Assembly: GCF_002813775.1 (NCBI RefSeq)
Contig: NZ_CP020370.1
Span: 620,001-684,000 of the forward strand
Reading direction: 5' to 3'
DNA from: Candidatus Thiodictyon syntrophicum
GTDB taxonomy: Bacteria > Pseudomonadota > Gammaproteobacteria > Chromatiales > Chromatiaceae
DNA: 64,000 bases
Part shown: positions 57,211 to 64,000 of the stretch, one piece after another
How positions within the stretch are numbered: position 1 is the first letter of the stretch
Layout of the letters: the number at the start of each line of letters is the position of its first letter
Notes under the pieces: model-generated
Told to the model about the DNA's origin: nothing
Databases searched by the model: none
What the model saw: only the letters and a program-made list of their open reading frames with translations
Translations under genes and position numbers: made by a program

Positions 57211-58451
57211 ATGAATCGACCGGTATCGACCGGACGCCATCGCTCCGAGGCAGCATCTTCAAGCCGCAGGTGGTTTGGTCATTGCTGATCAAGGACTGGC
57301 GCTGCCTGCGGCACGACCGACATGGCCTTGCCGCCCTCTTCATTATGCCTGCCCTCTTTATCCTGATCATGAGTCTGGTCATGCAAGAGGCCATGTCCTA
57401 CGACCATCAGCCGCAACTGCCCGCCATCGGAATCATCAACCAGGCACCCGCCGCCCTTGGTCACCGCCAGTTGGCCAAACGCCTGCAGGCCGAGTTGAGC
57501 GGGCGTGTCTTCACCGATCAGGCCGCGTTGCTGACCGCGCTGCAAACCAAGGATATCGGTATCGGGATTGTCCTGAGCAGCCCCGCGACGACGGACGCGC
57601 AAGACATCGCGCCGTTGTGCGTCGACCTCCTGGTTGACGACATGACGCCGGTGCCGGTGGTCAACGCCCTGCGCAGCCGGATTGAACAGAGTTGGGGGCG
57701 GCAGTTGCCCGGCCTGTTGCTCGCCGATGCCGATCCGCTGGCGCGCGCCCTGATGCCGTCAAGCATGCTCGATCCGACGCTGATAAGACCCCAGATCGAC
57801 ATCAAGAGCCTCTACGAGGTCAAGGGTCACACGCGCTTTGGCGCCGTCCAGCGGGTACTGCCGGCGTGGCTCGCCTTTGGCATCTTTTTCATCGTGCTGC
57901 CGCTCTCGGCGGTCTTCGTCCAGGAACGCCGACTCGGCACCTTGAGCCGCCTGCAGACCATGGGGGTTGGCAACGGCTCGGTGATCCTGGCCAAGGCGCT
58001 GTGTTTTGGCGGCGTGAATGCCGTGCAGGTGCTGGTCATGCTGCTGGTCGGGGTGTTCCTGGTCCCGCAATTGGGCCTGCAGGCCCTGTCACTGCACTTC
58101 GACTGGCTCGCCCTGGGGCTGATGACGGCGGCCACCAGCCTGGCGGCCTTGGGCTTGGCGCTGGCCCTCTCGGCCTGGGCCCACAGTGTCGAGCAGGCCA
58201 ATCTGATTGGCGGCGCGCTGAATGTGATGCTGGCGGCCATCGGCGGCATCATGGTGCCCAAGGCCGTGATGCCGTTGTCGCTGCAAACCATGACTGCACT
58301 GTCACCGCTGGGCTGGGCCAATGACGGCTTGGCCCGCATTTTCCTGGGCGAACAACAGTGGTCGCAGTGGCTCGGTGACGCCGCCCGGCTGTCCGTCTTT
58401 GGCATCGCCCTGTTGTGTCTAGCCGCCTGGCAACTGCGTGCGCAGCGCTGA
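57207..58451 (+). CDS. ABC-2 type permease
   Basis: A 414-residue membrane protein: one N-terminal helix (about 43-62), a large extracytoplasmic domain, then five or six C-terminal helices (from about 218), the ABC-2/YhgE-like plan. F-V-Q-E-R-R-L-G-T-L-S-R-L is the conserved coupling loop. It overlaps the convergent BtrH-like gene by 33 bp. Confidence 0.9.
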   Translation: MNESTGIDRTPSLRGSIFKPQVVWSLLIKDWRCLRHDRHGLAALFIMPALFILIMSLVMQEAMSYDHQPQLPAIGIINQAPAALGHRQLAKRLQAELSGRVFTDQAALLTALQTKDIGIGIVLSSPATTDAQDIAPLCVDLLVDDMTPVPVVNALRSRIEQSWGRQLPGLLLADADPLARALMPSSMLDPTLIRPQIDIKSLYEVKGHTRFGAVQRVLPAWLAFGIFFIVLPLSAVFVQERRLGTLSRLQTMGVGNGSVILAKALCFGGVNAVQVLVMLLVGVFLVPQLGLQALSLHFDWLALGLMTAATSLAALGLALALSAWAHSVEQANLIGGALNVMLAAIGGIMVPKAVMPLSLQTMTALSPLGWANDGLARIFLGEQQWSQWLGDAARLSVFGIALLCLAAWQLRAQR

Positions 58452-59426
58452 CAGCGACCTGAAGAACTCCGTCTCCCGGGCCGCCAGCGCCTCGGCCGTG
58501 GCTTGCAGGAGCCGCGGCGACAAGGGCTCACGACCCTTGGCCATCCGCGCCAACTCCACGGCAAATTGGCGCCAGGCATCACCAATCTCCGTTAACGCGA
58601 TGGCCTTGTGTGCCAGCGGCTCACTCTGCAGTAACTGCGCCGATTCCTGCAAGAACGCCGCGTACAAAAAGCGAAATCCCGCACCGCCCGTGCCGATCAC
58701 CTCTTGCATGCGCACAATGTGCAGCAGCAAGCGGGTCGTCTCACGGGTCGGGAGGCCCGCGTCGAGTTGCCCAAGTTGCTTGCCCAAGAAGCGAATGCCT
58801 TTGACCCCGATCCACGGCAGGGCCGGCTGCAGCATTTCCCTGGCCACCTGCTTTATCGCGGGGCCGATCTGGCCGCGAATATCCTGGGCGGCCACGTCTT
58901 GTGAGAAATAAAACAGGCGCCCTTTCGGCGCCAGCTTGCCGCGCACAAAGCGCGCGCGCTGCAGATCATCGCGCGCGATACGGTGAGTTCCTTCCAGCAC
59001 CGAATCACTCACGGCGTAACTGTCGCCCTGTTGCCCATAAATGATCAGGTTATGGGCGTTGAAGTGAAAGCGCAGATTCTCCGGGATGTAGGGCAGCCAA
59101 TAGATACAGGCCTGCAAACCGACGGGCTGGCCCTGGGCCAGCAGCGCATCGAGCCTGACCTGCCCGGCCGTACTGTCGGTGAATTGCTGCATTCGCAACG
59201 GCAGCTTCAGGCGCCGCCGCAGGCGCGCGATGATGCGCCCGGGCAGCGCCCGGTAGGCCACCAAGGGCATGCCATAGATTTTCACAAACGGCAGGTAGGA
59301 AAAGCTCAAGCCCGAGGCCAGGCCGAAGCACATGGCCTCGGACAAGGGCCAGCCATGATGTGCCAACAGACTGGCGGCGGCCGTGCTTTCGCAGTGCGAG
59401 CCCTGGCGGTGCTGGAAGTCAATCAC
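58419..59426 (-). CDS. BtrH-like acyltransferase/peptidase-fold protein
   Basis: About 335 residues from a GTG at 59426 that overlaps the preceding gene's stop; a longer frame to 59477 would lie inside that gene. H-R-Q-G-S-H-C-E-S-T-A gives the conserved Cys near residue 12, N-L-I-I-Y-G-Q-Q-G-D-S-Y-A-V-S-D-S carries the Asp region, and the C-terminal half matches DUF4872. BtrH in butirosin synthesis moves an acyl chain from an ACP to an amine by a papain-like mechanism. A similar transfer is likely here. Confidence 0.83.
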   Translation of the reverse strand: MIDFQHRQGSHCESTAAASLLAHHGWPLSEAMCFGLASGLSFSYLPFVKIYGMPLVAYRALPGRIIARLRRRLKLPLRMQQFTDSTAGQVRLDALLAQGQPVGLQACIYWLPYIPENLRFHFNAHNLIIYGQQGDSYAVSDSVLEGTHRIARDDLQRARFVRGKLAPKGRLFYFSQDVAAQDIRGQIGPAIKQVAREMLQPALPWIGVKGIRFLGKQLGQLDAGLPTRETTRLLLHIVRMQEVIGTGGAGFRFLYAAFLQESAQLLQSEPLAHKAIALTEIGDAWRQFAVELARMAKGREPLSPRLLQATAEALAARETEFFRSLSALRTQLPGG

Positions 59427-59826
59427 AGCGATCCAGGTCCTGCGCCGCCATTCCCAGTACCCGTGCATAGCGCTCACGCAAGGCCGGGCTCAAGGCGGCA
59501 AAGCCCTTGGGTTCGAGATGCCGCCTGACCCGCCAAGACCACAGGCCGACGGCCTCCGCCAACAAGGACTCATCGAGCCGCAACCGGTACATATGGTAGC
59601 GCAAGGGGGAGTCCAGACCCTGCTTGATGCGCGCCCGGCACTCGGTGCGCAGGTGATCGAACCAGTCCACCTCGTCCAGGCCAGCCTGCTCTTCGGGTTC
59701 CCACCCGGCCGAGTGCACCCCCTGGTATTGCCCGGCGTCGTTGAGCGCATACACCACTCGCCGTTGCCCGGAGAGAAGCGTACTGTCGTGGGTTTCCAAA
59801 TCGGTCGTGCGCATGACGGTAGCCAA
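59419..59826 (-). CDS. Conserved hypothetical in the BtrH/Dar locus
   Basis: A 135-residue soluble protein with no signal, rich in Trp, Arg and Glu (G-L-D-E-V-D-W-F-D-H-L-R-T-E-C-R-A-R, L-R-Y-H-M-Y-R-L-R-L-D-E-S). No family recognised. It lies upstream of and overlaps the BtrH-like gene, so it is probably co-transcribed and may assist it. The next ATG, at residue 5, is an alternative start. Confidence 0.6.
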   Translation of the reverse strand: MATVMRTTDLETHDSTLLSGQRRVVYALNDAGQYQGVHSAGWEPEEQAGLDEVDWFDHLRTECRARIKQGLDSPLRYHMYRLRLDESLLAEAVGLWSWRVRRHLEPKGFAALSPALRERYARVLGMAAQDLDRCD

Positions 59827-59864
59827 TTACGTTTACATTAGGGATTGCCGGTCGCGGCATTTTC

Positions 59865-60003
59865 GTTGTCGTTGTCGTTGTCGTAATCGATGTTATCGTA
59901 ACGCCCCGGACTTTCTCGAAGCCCAAAGGGCATCGCTTCTCCGATTACGATTACGATTACGACAACGACAACGACTATGCTCGACCTGAGCTTGAGTCGT
60001 CAC
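59865..60003 (+). repeat. R1 element, copy G
   Basis: GTTGTC units, TAATCGATGTTATCGTAACG core start, CATCGCTTCTCCGATTACGA with two further GATTAC units, GACAAC arm to 59974, and a diverged right flank GAGCTTGAGTCGTCAC. It separates the DarB gene from the 135-residue hypothetical in an otherwise tight minus-strand series. Confidence 0.82.
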
Positions 60004-60043
60004 CTGGAAAAGGACTTCAAGATTTGTATCTCATTCGCCGGGC

Positions 60044-61189
60044 CTAACCTTGGCAGACCGTCAAATGCATGAAGCCGCTGCTGAAACGCCCACTCTCGGG
60101 CACCATGCACAGGATGGTTTGTCCCTGTTTCAGGCGCCCGCTGTGCAGCAACTCGTCGAGCATTATGTAGATGGACGCCGCACCGGTGTTGCCGCAGCGG
60201 CACAGATTGGTGAACCAGGCCGTGTCGGCAATCGGCAGCGCCAAGGACTTGACCACGGCCGCCAGGGCCGGCGCGAAGTACATGGACGACATGTGCGGCA
60301 GGAACCAGTCGATCGGACCCTGGACCAGGTTACGCCGTGCCATCAGGTCGCGCAACGGGTTCTCGAAACAGGCGCGTACCACATTGTCATTGAGCAGACG
60401 CACATCTTGCTTGATCGCCATCACCGGGGCCGCCGCACGCGCTTGGGCGTCCAACTGCATCCAGCCGACGATCCGCCCCTGGCATTCCTGCGCGCCGGCA
60501 TACATGCAGGTCGGCAACACATCGGCGGCAGAGAACAAATCGATCCAATCGATCCGCAGCGCCAGGGACGGCAACCGCGCCCGCGGCTCCAACAGCAAGG
60601 CACCGGCACCGTCGGAAAGCATCCAGCGCAGGAAATCCTTCTCAAAGGCAAGTTCCCGGTGTTCCTGCAATTGGCGCAACTGGGCCGCGGATTCGGGCGC
60701 AAAGGACTCGGCGCGCAACAGCGCGGACGGCAGGTCCGAGCCGGTGGCGACGGCACTGTCGTAGTCCCCTGCCGTCACGCCCAAATAGGCGAACTTCAGG
60801 GCGCTCAATCCCGACAGGCAAATGCCGCTGGTGGCCACCACTTCGCGGATCGGGACGCCGAGTTCACCGTGCACCATCACCGCGTGATTGGGCATGGTTT
60901 GGTCGGGGGTCGAGGTGCCGCAGACCAGGGCGGTCGTTTGCACCTCGCCCGGCGCAAACAGGGCCTGGACGGCGGCGGCGGTCATCTCGGCATTGCTGTG
61001 GGTTGCGACTCTGGTCGCGCCATCCAGCGCATAATGGCGCAGCTTGATGCCGTTGCTCTTGAGCACGATGCGCTTGGCGCGCGAGGGCCGCGGCCCCACT
61101 TGGCCCAATACCAATTCGATCCGGGTATTGTCAACCGGCGCATTGGGTAAGAACGCAGCGCTGGCCGTGATGTAGACCGCCCGGCTCAT
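60044..61189 (-). CDS. darB: DarB-type ketoacyl-ACP synthase III
   Basis: A 381-residue KAS III-like synthase. A-F-L-P-N-A-P-V-D-N near 12-21 and K-S-N-G-I-K-L-R-H-Y-A near 44-54 are typical of the DarB branch. Catalytic Cys124 is in S-G-I-C-L-S-G, the active His in D-W-F-L-P-H-M, and Asn in C-G-N-T-G-A-A-S. In dialkylresorcinol synthesis DarB condenses a beta-ketoacyl unit with a second acyl chain before aromatisation. Its ATG overlaps the DarA stop (ATGA). Confidence 0.85.
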   Translation of the reverse strand: MSRAVYITASAAFLPNAPVDNTRIELVLGQVGPRPSRAKRIVLKSNGIKLRHYALDGATRVATHSNAEMTAAAVQALFAPGEVQTTALVCGTSTPDQTMPNHAVMVHGELGVPIREVVATSGICLSGLSALKFAYLGVTAGDYDSAVATGSDLPSALLRAESFAPESAAQLRQLQEHRELAFEKDFLRWMLSDGAGALLLEPRARLPSLALRIDWIDLFSAADVLPTCMYAGAQECQGRIVGWMQLDAQARAAAPVMAIKQDVRLLNDNVVRACFENPLRDLMARRNLVQGPIDWFLPHMSSMYFAPALAAVVKSLALPIADTAWFTNLCRCGNTGAASIYIMLDELLHSGRLKQGQTILCMVPESGRFSSGFMHLTVCQG

Positions 61190-62139
61190 GGTGCAAACTC
61201 GGGCATACGCTCCGAACCATTGCCTGAGGGCAACTCCAGGGCCGCCTGCCTGGCCCGGGCGCGGGCGGGGCTCAGGGCGAAGGCCAATTTTCGCAGCACC
61301 AGGGTGATGGGCACCAGGGTGCAGATCAGGGCGATCAGGATGCACAGATAGACCAGTACCCCCAGACGCCTGGCCGAACTGCCTTGAGGCCCGATCCGGC
61401 GCAGCAGTAACGACCAGAGGTAAAAGCTCCGAAAGCCGACTCTCTCGCTCACCGCCAAGGCTGGATCGACATGGCACGCCTCCAGGCCGCGCAACAGGGC
61501 CGCGCCGCACCGCTCTTGATCGGCAGCCAAGGCCTGCACCAAGGCCAAACCGAAGCGTCGGCACCGGGCGATCTGTGCCGCGGCCAGGCCCGCGTCGGGC
61601 AAGCCCAACGGCTGCTGCTGCCGCTTGCCCGACAGCACCCAGCGCAGCGTGGTGATAAAGGTCACCAGTGGGGGCGCGGGGTCCACCAACGCGATATGGT
61701 CCAGCAAGTGCGCCCCCAGGCCGCTGAGCTTTTGGGCGACTGACTGTTGCGCCGTCACCCACATGTTGCGTGCAGTGACCACCGTGATGACCGGCTTGCC
61801 GAAAAGCAAGGCGTGCGCCTGGGGGCTATTCAAGAAGCTCGCAATCGGCAGGGCCGGGGCCAGGTACCATACGGGATAGGCCAAAATCACCAAGGCATGG
61901 TCGGCGGCGCCGGGCGATTCGATGGGATCGAGGATCGGCCCAATACCCTGAACAGCTTCCGGGAAGATCTCCAGAAATTTTAAGAACGGCCAGGGGAAAG
62001 GATAGGGTTGGCGGGGCGCGATGTCAATACAGTCAACCAGGATTCCAGCCTGTCGCAGCGGCGCAACGATGCGCTCGGAGACGGCGCGCGTTTGACCTGT
62101 TTGCGAATAGCGAAGGAGTAAGACGCGTTTTTGAACCAT
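61186..62139 (-). CDS. darA: DarA-type dialkylresorcinol condensing enzyme
   Basis: A 317-residue protein with a flavodoxin-like N terminus (R-V-L-L-L-R-Y-S-Q-T-G-Q-T), the Y-P-F-P-W-P-F segment near 55, A-R-N-M-W near 140 and a C-terminal membrane helix, matching the family named for DarA. With DarB it builds 2,5-dialkylresorcinols or related lipids. The start at 62139 excludes upstream codons that encode R1 hexamers. The name follows the family; activity is inferred. Confidence 0.82.
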   Translation of the reverse strand: MVQKRVLLLRYSQTGQTRAVSERIVAPLRQAGILVDCIDIAPRQPYPFPWPFLKFLEIFPEAVQGIGPILDPIESPGAADHALVILAYPVWYLAPALPIASFLNSPQAHALLFGKPVITVVTARNMWVTAQQSVAQKLSGLGAHLLDHIALVDPAPPLVTFITTLRWVLSGKRQQQPLGLPDAGLAAAQIARCRRFGLALVQALAADQERCGAALLRGLEACHVDPALAVSERVGFRSFYLWSLLLRRIGPQGSSARRLGVLVYLCILIALICTLVPITLVLRKLAFALSPARARARQAALELPSGNGSERMPEFAP

Positions 62140-62179
62140 GCCGATATCCGAATAGCGATAGTTGTCGCTGTTTAGTTTC

Positions 62180-62336
62180 GTTGTCGTTGTCGTTGTCGTT
62201 GTCGAAATCGAGGTTATCGTCGCGCCCGGAATTCCCTCGGACTCCAAAGCGCATCGCTTCTCCGATTACGATTACGACAACGACTACGACAACGACTACG
62301 ACAACGACTGTGTTCAACCTGTTCTTGACTCGTTAC
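62180..62336 (+). repeat. R1 element, copy H
   Basis: GTTGTC arm from 62180, GAAATCGAGGTTATCGTCGC core start, GCATCGCTTCTCCGATTACG, a right arm alternating GACAAC and GACTAC to about 62309, and right flank CCTGTTCTTGACTCGTTACT. The last eight codons of the radical SAM gene (V-S-N-E-S-R-T-G) and its stop are written in this flank. Confidence 0.87.
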
Positions 62337-63936
62337 TTACCGTCCCCATGCCGGCCGCTGCATCGGGCTTCACCCGGCGTGATACCTTGCCGCTCGCAAG
62401 CGCGGCGATTCCATCCACCGCGAGTTCCGGACTCAGGTTGGGCGTCAGCCCGCGCGGCTGTCGCGGATGGGGTGCAAAGGCCTGCCCGCCCCGTTCCAGG
62501 TCGGCCTGACTGCTGCTGAAATAGCGTGCCGCCTGAACTGTCTTAGACAGATTCTTCAGCACATGCCACAGGCTCCAGCGATGTTGCCAAAGACGTCGCG
62601 CGAAGCGTCGGCGGTAGCCCTTGCTGTCGTAAAATCGCCGGACTTGCGCGTTATACAGTGCATCCATTTCCGCGCGTGATTCAAAGCCTTTCGGCAGGTA
62701 GACGAAGTTGAGACAGTTCATCAGCCGCCAGTCCTCGTTGAACTCGCCCGACTCGTTGGCGACACACTCGTCCCAGATCGGCGCACCGTACATGGGACTG
62801 AACTTGCTCATATTCATTTCGTCGAGCTCGAGCGAGTGAATGAAATCGCCGGTGGCGGCGATCGTGTCCGGGGTCTCGCCGGGCAGCCCGAAGATGAAGA
62901 GCCCCTTCGCCCGCAGCCCGGCGGCATGAATCTGCGCGACCGTCTTACGCACGCCGTCCAGGCTGACGCCGGCCTTGTGCCGCTGCATCATGCCCGGATC
63001 GGCCGACTCGATACCCATGGACACCATCAGCGCGCCGGCGCGCTTGAGCAGGCGCAACAGTTCATCGGAGGTGTGGCCGGTGCGCACGGCACAGTTGAAA
63101 TCCATGCCCAACGGATGCGCGATCAGCATTTCACACAACTGCGTGACACGCTGCCGCTGGGCGGTGAAAAGATCATCGTAGAAATTGATGTGGCGCACGC
63201 CGAAACGGTCGCGCAGGTACTTCATGTGCTCATAGACGTAAGCGGCGGAGTTCGTCTTGTACAGTCGCTCGAACACCGTGCGATCACAGAACGAACAGGT
63301 GTAAGGGCAGCCGCGGGAAGTGACCATGGTCGCGCCATAGCGTTTGACATAGGAAAACAGCGGCAGGTGGTAGCCGCGGGGGAAACCGGCGAGCTTTTCG
63401 TAGGCGGGGAAAGGCAGGTCGTCGAGGTCGAGGATGCGTTGGCGGCGTGGGTTGGAAACGATGTCCTCGCCCCGGCGCCAGCAGAGATTGGCGATTTCCC
63501 GGGGGTCCCGATTCTCGGCCAGGTCTAGCATCTTACCCTCGCCTTCACCGAGGCACAGGTAGTCGATTTCCGGGAAGTGTCGCAGCAGCGCCGCGCCAAT
63601 CGCGGAAACGTGCACATTGCCGAATACGACCCGGACTGCAGGCCGGCGCGCCTTGATCCGTGCGGCGATCTCGATGGCATCCATAAAACCGGAGGTCGTG
63701 ACCGAAAAGCCCACCAGGTCCGGATTCGTCGCCAATATCACCGCGGCGGTGGCGGCGAGCGATACGGGCGCGCCGGGGCCGAGACAATCGTGCACCGCGC
63801 ATGGATGTCCATGCTGTTCCAGCCACGCCGCCAATTGCAGGATGCCCAGCGGCGCCATGCGATTGGCCAGCAGCGAGAAGTCCGGCTGCCCGGGGACGAA
63901 ATTGAATCCGGCCGGGTGAACGAGCGTGATTCTCAT
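62314..63936 (-). CDS. B12-binding-domain radical SAM protein
   Basis: A 540-residue class B-type radical SAM enzyme. Residues 1-140 form a cobalamin-binding-like Rossmann domain. The cluster motif C-P-Y-T-C-S-F-C is at 210-217 (C-x3-C-x2-C). G-E-G-E-G near 130-134 and G-I-E-S-A-D are family marks. Likely methylation or C-C chemistry on the locus product. The start overlaps the stop of an upstream gene (ATGA). The final residues come from R1 copy H, so the original C terminus may have been replaced. Confidence 0.87.
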   Translation of the reverse strand: MRITLVHPAGFNFVPGQPDFSLLANRMAPLGILQLAAWLEQHGHPCAVHDCLGPGAPVSLAATAAVILATNPDLVGFSVTTSGFMDAIEIAARIKARRPAVRVVFGNVHVSAIGAALLRHFPEIDYLCLGEGEGKMLDLAENRDPREIANLCWRRGEDIVSNPRRQRILDLDDLPFPAYEKLAGFPRGYHLPLFSYVKRYGATMVTSRGCPYTCSFCDRTVFERLYKTNSAAYVYEHMKYLRDRFGVRHINFYDDLFTAQRQRVTQLCEMLIAHPLGMDFNCAVRTGHTSDELLRLLKRAGALMVSMGIESADPGMMQRHKAGVSLDGVRKTVAQIHAAGLRAKGLFIFGLPGETPDTIAATGDFIHSLELDEMNMSKFSPMYGAPIWDECVANESGEFNEDWRLMNCLNFVYLPKGFESRAEMDALYNAQVRRFYDSKGYRRRFARRLWQHRWSLWHVLKNLSKTVQAARYFSSSQADLERGGQAFAPHPRQPRGLTPNLSPELAVDGIAALASGKVSRRVKPDAAAGMGTVSNESRTG

Positions 63937-64000
63937 GTCAGCACCAGAGGGAAAGTGGCCTGCCGCGAATGCTGCCGCAGTCCGTCGTGGTCTTGCGTGG
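63933..64000 (-). CDS. 3' end of an upstream gene (partial)
   Basis: An open frame enters from the window edge and ends R-Q-A-T-F-P-L-V-L-T at a TGA overlapping the radical SAM ATG. The 4-bp overlap suggests a further biosynthetic gene of the same operon. Too little is visible for a family call. Confidence 0.5.
   Translation of the reverse strand, partial: TQDHDGLRQHSRQATFPLVLT

Overview
The window is high-GC DNA of a gammaproteobacterial type. A Calvin-cycle phosphoribulokinase, a soluble SthA transhydrogenase, tldD/pmbA and CIRCE-controlled groESL fit a purple sulfur bacterium (Chromatiaceae or a close relative). That assignment is inference: no rRNA or tRNA gene was seen, and no photosynthesis gene is present.

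Layout. 1-7.1 kb: a TraB-family membrane protein cut by the window edge, a YqiA-like hydrolase, a HEAT-repeat protein, a secreted protein with a PEP-CTERM-like tail and a penicillin acylase. 7.5-12 kb: a three-gene operon resembling decaprenyl-phosphoryl-arabinose synthesis (HAD-UbiA fusion, DprE1-like, DprE2-like), followed by a truncated, lower-GC membrane glycosyltransferase-like gene. 12-20 kb: sthA, a Bcr/CflA exporter, an HNH pair, a solitary DUF1156 DNA methylase and prk. 20-31 kb: pncC-type amidase, a retropepsin-like zinc protease relative, secreted hypotheticals, a Gld-type ABC transporter operon ending in mutM, DUF192 and a nitrilase. 31-42 kb: tldD/pmbA, a Tat-exported flavin oxidase, rlmJ, a RloAB-like pair with a broken RloB, and the alpha-E/ATP-grasp pair. 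42-48 kb: an OpgG-like protein fused to a seven-repeat FG-GAP propeller, and a MoxR ATPase with a VWA metallopeptidase-like partner. 48-53.5 kb: an accessory zone with four toxin-antitoxin loci (two damaged) and a complete 2361-bp IS4/IS50-group insertion sequence carrying a DUF4338 (DruA-family) gene; its 9-bp target duplication lies inside a RelE-like toxin gene. 53.6-55.8 kb: groESL with CIRCE and a terminator. 56-64 kb: a probable secondary-metabolite locus (ABC exporter, BtrH-like acyltransferase, DarB, DarA, B12-binding radical SAM).

The most unusual feature is a dispersed repeat family, here called R1. It consists of GTTGTC/GACAAC hexamer arms around a conserved core of about 70 nt, with conserved outer flanks. 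Eight copies are visible, at about 1.2, 7.2, 20.1, 28.1, 39.7, 56.3, 59.9 and 62.2 kb. Several end exactly at gene stop codons, and one supplies the apparent start codon of a gene. A second inverted-repeat family (R2, TTTGCG/CGCAAA) separates tldD from pmbA and splits the Gld operon. A third kind of element (R3) has TTAAGTTAA ends.

Nearly all protein assignments rest on motif and family recognition by reading; no database search was run.
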